Part shown: positions 6,790 through 9,654 of the stretch, in pieces
How the letters are laid out: each line of letters begins with the position of its first letter
Position numbering within the stretch: the stretch's first letter is position 1
From: JABJJH01 sp047631095
Lineage (GTDB): Bacteria > Pseudomonadota > Alphaproteobacteria > UBA8366 > GCA-2717185
DNA length: 9,654 nucleotides
Direction: 5' to 3'
NCBI GenBank assembly: GCA_047631095.1
Contig: JBLHZD010000148.1
Coordinates: forward strand, 1-9,654
The notes under the pieces: generated by a model
Told to the model about the DNA's origin: nothing
Databases searched by the model: none
What the model saw: the letters and a program-made list of their open reading frames with translations, nothing else
Made by a program: the position numbers and the translations under genes

Positions 6790-8085
6790 TCATCCTTCGC
6801 GATCCGGCGCATTACCACCGAACGTTCGGCGCACCCAATCCATCATGGTTTTTGATTCTTGTTCGTCAACCGGCGTCTCTTCAATAGCGTCGCGCATAGC
6901 GCGACTAGGCGCATGCAACAACCTGTTAATCAATAGTCGGGTCGCCTCCTCAGCGCCAGCATTGGGGTTTTCAGCGAGCACCGTTTGCCGCGTCGCCTCG
7001 AATTGGGACCGTAACGCGATAATAGCGGGCGTCGCCGCCTCGCCTTGTGATTTTCGCGACCACCGCGCCACCGCGTCATCCACGATTTCCCAAGCCTCTT
7101 TGGCCGCGGCGCCGCGTTCCTGACGCGCCTGCATCGCGACCGATTCCAAATCATCAAGGGCGTATAGAAAGGCTCCATCCAGCGCCTGTGTCGCGGGATC
7201 AATATCCGGCGGGGCGCCAACGTCGATTAAAAGCACCGGCTGTCGGCGTCGCGTTTTCAACGCCGCCGCCATCATCTCGGCGGGGATCAGATAGCGCCCC
7301 GTTCCCGCTTCGGAGACAACGACGTCGGATTGCGCCAGCCCCGCCTCCAGTTGATCAAATGCGACATAGGTCCGACCCTGTCGGCGCGCGGTCGCCTCTG
7401 TCCGGCGCGACGGGCCGGAAAGCAGCATTTGGCCCGCGCCCGCATCGCGCAAATAATCTGCAACGATATTCGCCATATCGCCAAGCCCCAACACCAGCAC
7501 CGTTATGCGCGACAGGTCGCCATGAACGTCGCGCGCCAATTGCGCCGCCGCAGCGGCGATTGAAACCGGACGACGGCCAATCACTGTATCTGTTCGCACG
7601 CGCTTGGCCACATTATACGCGGATTGCAGAACACTCTCGAGTTCCGGGCCGACCATGTCGTGAGACCGCGACAATCCGTGACTTTCCTTCACCTGCCCCA
7701 GAACCTGCGGTTCGCCAATCACTTGACTGTCCAAGGACGACGCCACCGCAAAAATTTGCCTAACCGCCGCCAGACCCGTCATGTGGTAAAAAGGATCATC
7801 GCCCTGTTCAATAAGGGCCTGGGCGTCCGCTTGGGCGCGCTCGGCGAACATCGTGCGAACTGCGCTAATTGCAGCGTCAGTGTCCTTTGCCACGCCTTGT
7901 ATTTCGACACGGTCACAAGTTGACAAGATAACGGCTTGCGCAATCCCGGTGCGACGCAATCGGTCCAGCATCAATGGGGCCGATGCGTCATCAACAAATA
8001 TCTGATCCCGCAACCCGACCGGGCTGGACAAATGGTTCGCGCCAACGACGAATAAGGAGACCGGGCTTTTCGCCGTCGCGGTCAT
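6790..8085 (-). CDS. hemA: Glutamyl-tRNA reductase
   Basis: This enzyme reduces the glutamate of Glu-tRNA to glutamate-1-semialdehyde with NADPH, the first step of the C5 route to 5-aminolevulinate and heme. The protein is 431 residues, a normal length. The N-terminal catalytic domain has FVVGANHLSSPVGLRD (12-27), the nucleophile Cys57 in ILSTCDRVEI, and SSLDSQVIGEPQVLGQVKE (116-134). The NADPH domain has VLVLGLGDMANIVADYL (196-212), slightly off the usual GxGxMG, and LLIDVGAPPDIDP (285-297), where the usual PRDI reads PPDI. The C-terminal helical dimerisation domain is about 330-431. Gln110 stands where E. coli has His99 by my alignment. The start ATG 8085 has a weak SD (AGGG, 9-nt spacing). 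It follows hisS by 42 bp. Most alphaproteobacteria use ALA synthase instead, also called HemA; this protein is clearly not ALA synthase. Confidence 0.92.
   Translation of the reverse strand: MTATAKSPVSLFVVGANHLSSPVGLRDQIFVDDASAPLMLDRLRRTGIAQAVILSTCDRVEIQGVAKDTDAAISAVRTMFAERAQADAQALIEQGDDPFYHMTGLAAVRQIFAVASSLDSQVIGEPQVLGQVKESHGLSRSHDMVGPELESVLQSAYNVAKRVRTDTVIGRRPVSIAAAAAQLARDVHGDLSRITVLVLGLGDMANIVADYLRDAGAGQMLLSGPSRRTEATARRQGRTYVAFDQLEAGLAQSDVVVSEAGTGRYLIPAEMMAAALKTRRRQPVLLIDVGAPPDIDPATQALDGAFLYALDDLESVAMQARQERGAAAKEAWEIVDDAVARWSRKSQGEAATPAIIALRSQFEATRQTVLAENPNAGAEEATRLLINRLLHAPSRAMRDAIEETPVDEQESKTMMDWVRRTFGGNAPDREG
6793..6797 (-). promoter_or_regulatory. Ribosome binding site of prfA, inside the hemA end
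   Basis: AAGGA on the minus strand lies in the last sense codons of hemA and is 7 nt from ATG 6785. The hemA TGA (6792-6790) lies between them and the intergenic gap is only 4 bp. This settles the prfA start and suggests translational coupling of hemA and prfA. Confidence 0.65.
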
Positions 8086-8127
8086 ATAACCAACCCTATC
8101 GTTGTCCGGCCCAGATGATGAGCTGGA

Positions 8128-9378
8128 TTATGTCTGTTTATAGCGCGAGAGCGCCTCGGATAATAAATCGAGCGAGACGGCGTCCTGTTCGCCACTGTCC
8201 ATATGACGAACCGTGGCTTCATTCCGCGCCAATTCATCCTCGCCCAAAAGCACCGCAGCGCATGCGCCCAGTTTATTCGCCCGCTTCATACGCTTGGAAA
8301 GATTGCCGCTATATCCCAGATCAACCCGGTATCCATCGCGCCGCAGGGTTTCAGCCAGTCGAAATGCGGCCTCTCGCGGCTCCGCGCCAATGGGAACGAT
8401 TGCGATTGGACGCGGCGCCGCTGGCGCGTCGTCGCTCAACATTGAAAGCCGTTCAATGCCCCCGGCCCAACCGACGCCCGGCGTTTGCGCGCCGCCCATC
8501 ATCCCGATCAATCCGTCATAGCGACCACCAGCGATTACGGCGCCTTGGGCGCCCAGTTCTGTCGTCGTGAATTCAAATGCAGTGTGGCAATAGTAATCCA
8601 GGCCCCGCACCAGTCGCGGGTTCAAGGTATACTCAATCCCCAATTCTTTTAGGCCGGATTGTAAATCGTTGAAAAAGGCGCTGCTTTCCGCATTCAGGAA
8701 CGCTGTGAAGATCGGCGCATCTGCGATTACGCGGCGATCTCCCTCGTCCTTGGAATCGAGTATTCTCAGCGGGTTTCGCGTCAACCGTTCGCGGCTTTCA
8801 GCGGACAGCGCATCCAGATGCTTTTCCAGATACGCAACCAGCGCGTCACGGTATCGCGAGCGGCTTTCAACATCGCCAAGCGTATTGAGCTCCAGTTGTG
8901 TTTTGCCGAGGACGCCCAGTTCATCAAGAATACGGGCGCCGCACGCGATAACTTCCAAATCCGCCTGCACGCCCGCGACGCCAATTAATTCGACGCCGAT
9001 TTGGTGAAATTGGCGCAACCGTCCTTTTTGAGGTCGTTCGTACCGAAACATTGGGCCTGAATAAAAAAACTTCAGCGGTGCGCTTTGGGCCAGACCACCG
9101 GATATAAAACTGCGCGCAACGCCTGCGGTATTTTCCGGGCGAAGGGTAATTTCCTCGCCTCCCTTGTCCGTAAACGTATACATTTCCTTGGTGACGATAT
9201 CCGAGGTATCGCCCAGGGTCCTTTTGAACACCTGTGAAAACTCGAATATGGGCGTCGCCATCTCATCAAAGCCATAGCGGGCGGCGATGTTGCGCGCCGC
9301 CTCCGAGACGTGGCGGTGGGCGCGCATTGATTCCGGTAAAAGGTCGTGCGTGCCACGCACTGGTTGAAGACTCGCCAT
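8128..9378 (-). CDS. hisS: Histidyl-tRNA synthetase
   Basis: Class II synthetase that charges tRNA-His. With ATG 9378 the protein has 416 residues, normal for the family, beginning MASLQPVRGTHDLLP. Class II motif 2 is FRYERPQKGRLRQFHQIG (111-128). The histidine-specific signatures are LVRGLDYYCHTAFEF (256-270) and AGGRYDGL (283-290), and motif 3 is GWAGGIERL (303-311). The C-terminal anticodon-binding domain runs from about 325 to 416. An in-frame ATG at 9393 would add MKREP but has no ribosome site; ATG 9378 has GGGAG 3 nt upstream, a tight spacing, and a family-like N-terminus. The choice is likely but not certain. It probably heads the hisS-hemA-prfA-prmC run, or continues from rodZ, whose stop is 118 bp upstream. 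Confidence 0.95.
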   Translation of the reverse strand: MASLQPVRGTHDLLPESMRAHRHVSEAARNIAARYGFDEMATPIFEFSQVFKRTLGDTSDIVTKEMYTFTDKGGEEITLRPENTAGVARSFISGGLAQSAPLKFFYSGPMFRYERPQKGRLRQFHQIGVELIGVAGVQADLEVIACGARILDELGVLGKTQLELNTLGDVESRSRYRDALVAYLEKHLDALSAESRERLTRNPLRILDSKDEGDRRVIADAPIFTAFLNAESSAFFNDLQSGLKELGIEYTLNPRLVRGLDYYCHTAFEFTTTELGAQGAVIAGGRYDGLIGMMGGAQTPGVGWAGGIERLSMLSDDAPAAPRPIAIVPIGAEPREAAFRLAETLRRDGYRVDLGYSGNLSKRMKRANKLGACAAVLLGEDELARNEATVRHMDSGEQDAVSLDLLSEALSRYKQT

Positions 9379-9394
9379 CGGCTCCCGTTTCATT

Positions 9395-9426
9395 GGTTTA
9401 GATCGGTGGAGGTTTAGATCGGTGGA
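9395..9426. repeat. Perfect 16-bp tandem duplication upstream of hisS
   Basis: GGTTTAGATCGGTGGA occurs at 9395-9410 and immediately again at 9411-9426 with no mismatch. The first copy ends 17 bp before the preferred hisS start, inside the 118-bp gap between rodZ and hisS. A slippage or unequal-exchange duplication is the simplest source. It could duplicate a regulatory site or change leader length. Confidence 0.7.
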
Positions 9427-9496
9427 AAGTCGGGAATGTGCGGTTCCCGGAACAAAAATTCAAGTCCCGGATAAAATCTAGTCTCCCGCGGAACCG

Positions 9497-9654
9497 TTAA
9501 CCGCCAGTAGCGCCAATTTTCAACGCTTCGGGGTTCAACGCCACATCACGGCGCACCGCGCCTTTTGGTCCGATGGACGGCGCGGTCTGACCATCGACCT
9601 CGAGACGCAATCCACCGGCGTTTCCAGTGTGCATTTTCAACCCAGGCTGATTTG
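9497..9654 (-). CDS. rodZ: RodZ-like protein, C-terminal end of DUF4115 domain (partial)
   Basis: Fifty-one residues and a TAA (9499-9497) are visible; the rest lies beyond the right edge. The fragment reads LKMHTGNAGGLRLEVDGQ, then PSIGPKGAVRRDVALNPEAL, which matches the last strands of the DUF4115 domain at the C-terminus of alphaproteobacterial RodZ-like proteins (N-terminal helix-turn-helix, one membrane span, periplasmic domain). RodZ links MreB to the cell-wall elongation machinery, so this part would be periplasmic. Assignment rests on the short conserved pattern around GNAGGL and GPxGAVRRDVxL. In many alphaproteobacteria ispG sits between this gene and hisS; here hisS follows directly. 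Confidence 0.75.
   Translation of the reverse strand, partial: NQPGLKMHTGNAGGLRLEVDGQTAPSIGPKGAVRRDVALNPEALKIGATGG

Noticed and set aside
7047..7763. Long plus-strand open frames opposite hemA, hisS, prfA, prmC and the Lon-related gene
   Set aside because: These are antisense shadows of well-supported genes in high-GC DNA, with Arg/Pro/His-rich low-complexity translations and no recognisable domain.
9379..9393. ATG at 9393 as the hisS start
   Set aside because: No Shine-Dalgarno sequence precedes it, and the MKREP extension is not typical of HisS; ATG 9378 follows GGGAG and gives a standard start. The alternative is not fully excluded.
9441..9496. 7-bp inverted repeat CGGTTCC/GGAACCG (9441-9447 and 9490-9496) as a rodZ terminator
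   Set aside because: The loop would be 42 nt with no T-run after it; too weak to call a terminator.

Overview
The window is a moderately GC-rich chromosomal segment that looks alphaproteobacterial, probably Rhodospirillales-like. The evidence is the DUF4167 gene beside prmC-prfA, a RodZ/DUF4115 tail upstream of hisS, and the style of the HisS and RF1 proteins. It is mostly a housekeeping neighbourhood. I see no tRNA, rRNA, CRISPR array, insertion sequence or phage gene.

Right half, all on the minus strand and read from the right edge leftwards: the 3' end of a rodZ-like gene (9654-9497), then hisS (histidyl-tRNA synthetase), hemA (glutamyl-tRNA reductase), prfA (release factor 1) and prmC (release factor glutamine methyltransferase). 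hemA, prfA and prmC are closely spaced and are probably co-transcribed. They link tRNA charging, tRNA-dependent tetrapyrrole synthesis and translation termination: PrmC methylates the GGQ glutamine of the RF1 made by the gene just before it. A 211-bp gap follows, holding a TTAA-N7-TTAAC box (CtrA-like) and three short dyads. After it comes the DUF4167 gene, which ends in UAG.

Left half: a plus-strand MOSC-domain gene converges on the DUF4167 gene. It diverges, across 170 bp, from a minus-strand Lon-related protease gene. The protease reading frame is intact over 786 codons except for one in-frame UAG at codon 172. Its Ser/Lys proteolytic dyad is present with the spacing found in E. coli Lon. 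The left edge carries the 3' part of an aldo/keto reductase gene that converges on the protease gene.

The points most worth a second look are the amber codon in the protease gene, next door to an intact RF1 gene; a C5-pathway glutamyl-tRNA reductase in a class that mostly uses ALA synthase, with Gln at the position expected to hold a conserved catalytic-site His; the CtrA-like box; and the absence of ispG between rodZ and hisS, where a perfect 16-bp tandem duplication sits instead. I found no clearly new multi-gene system.
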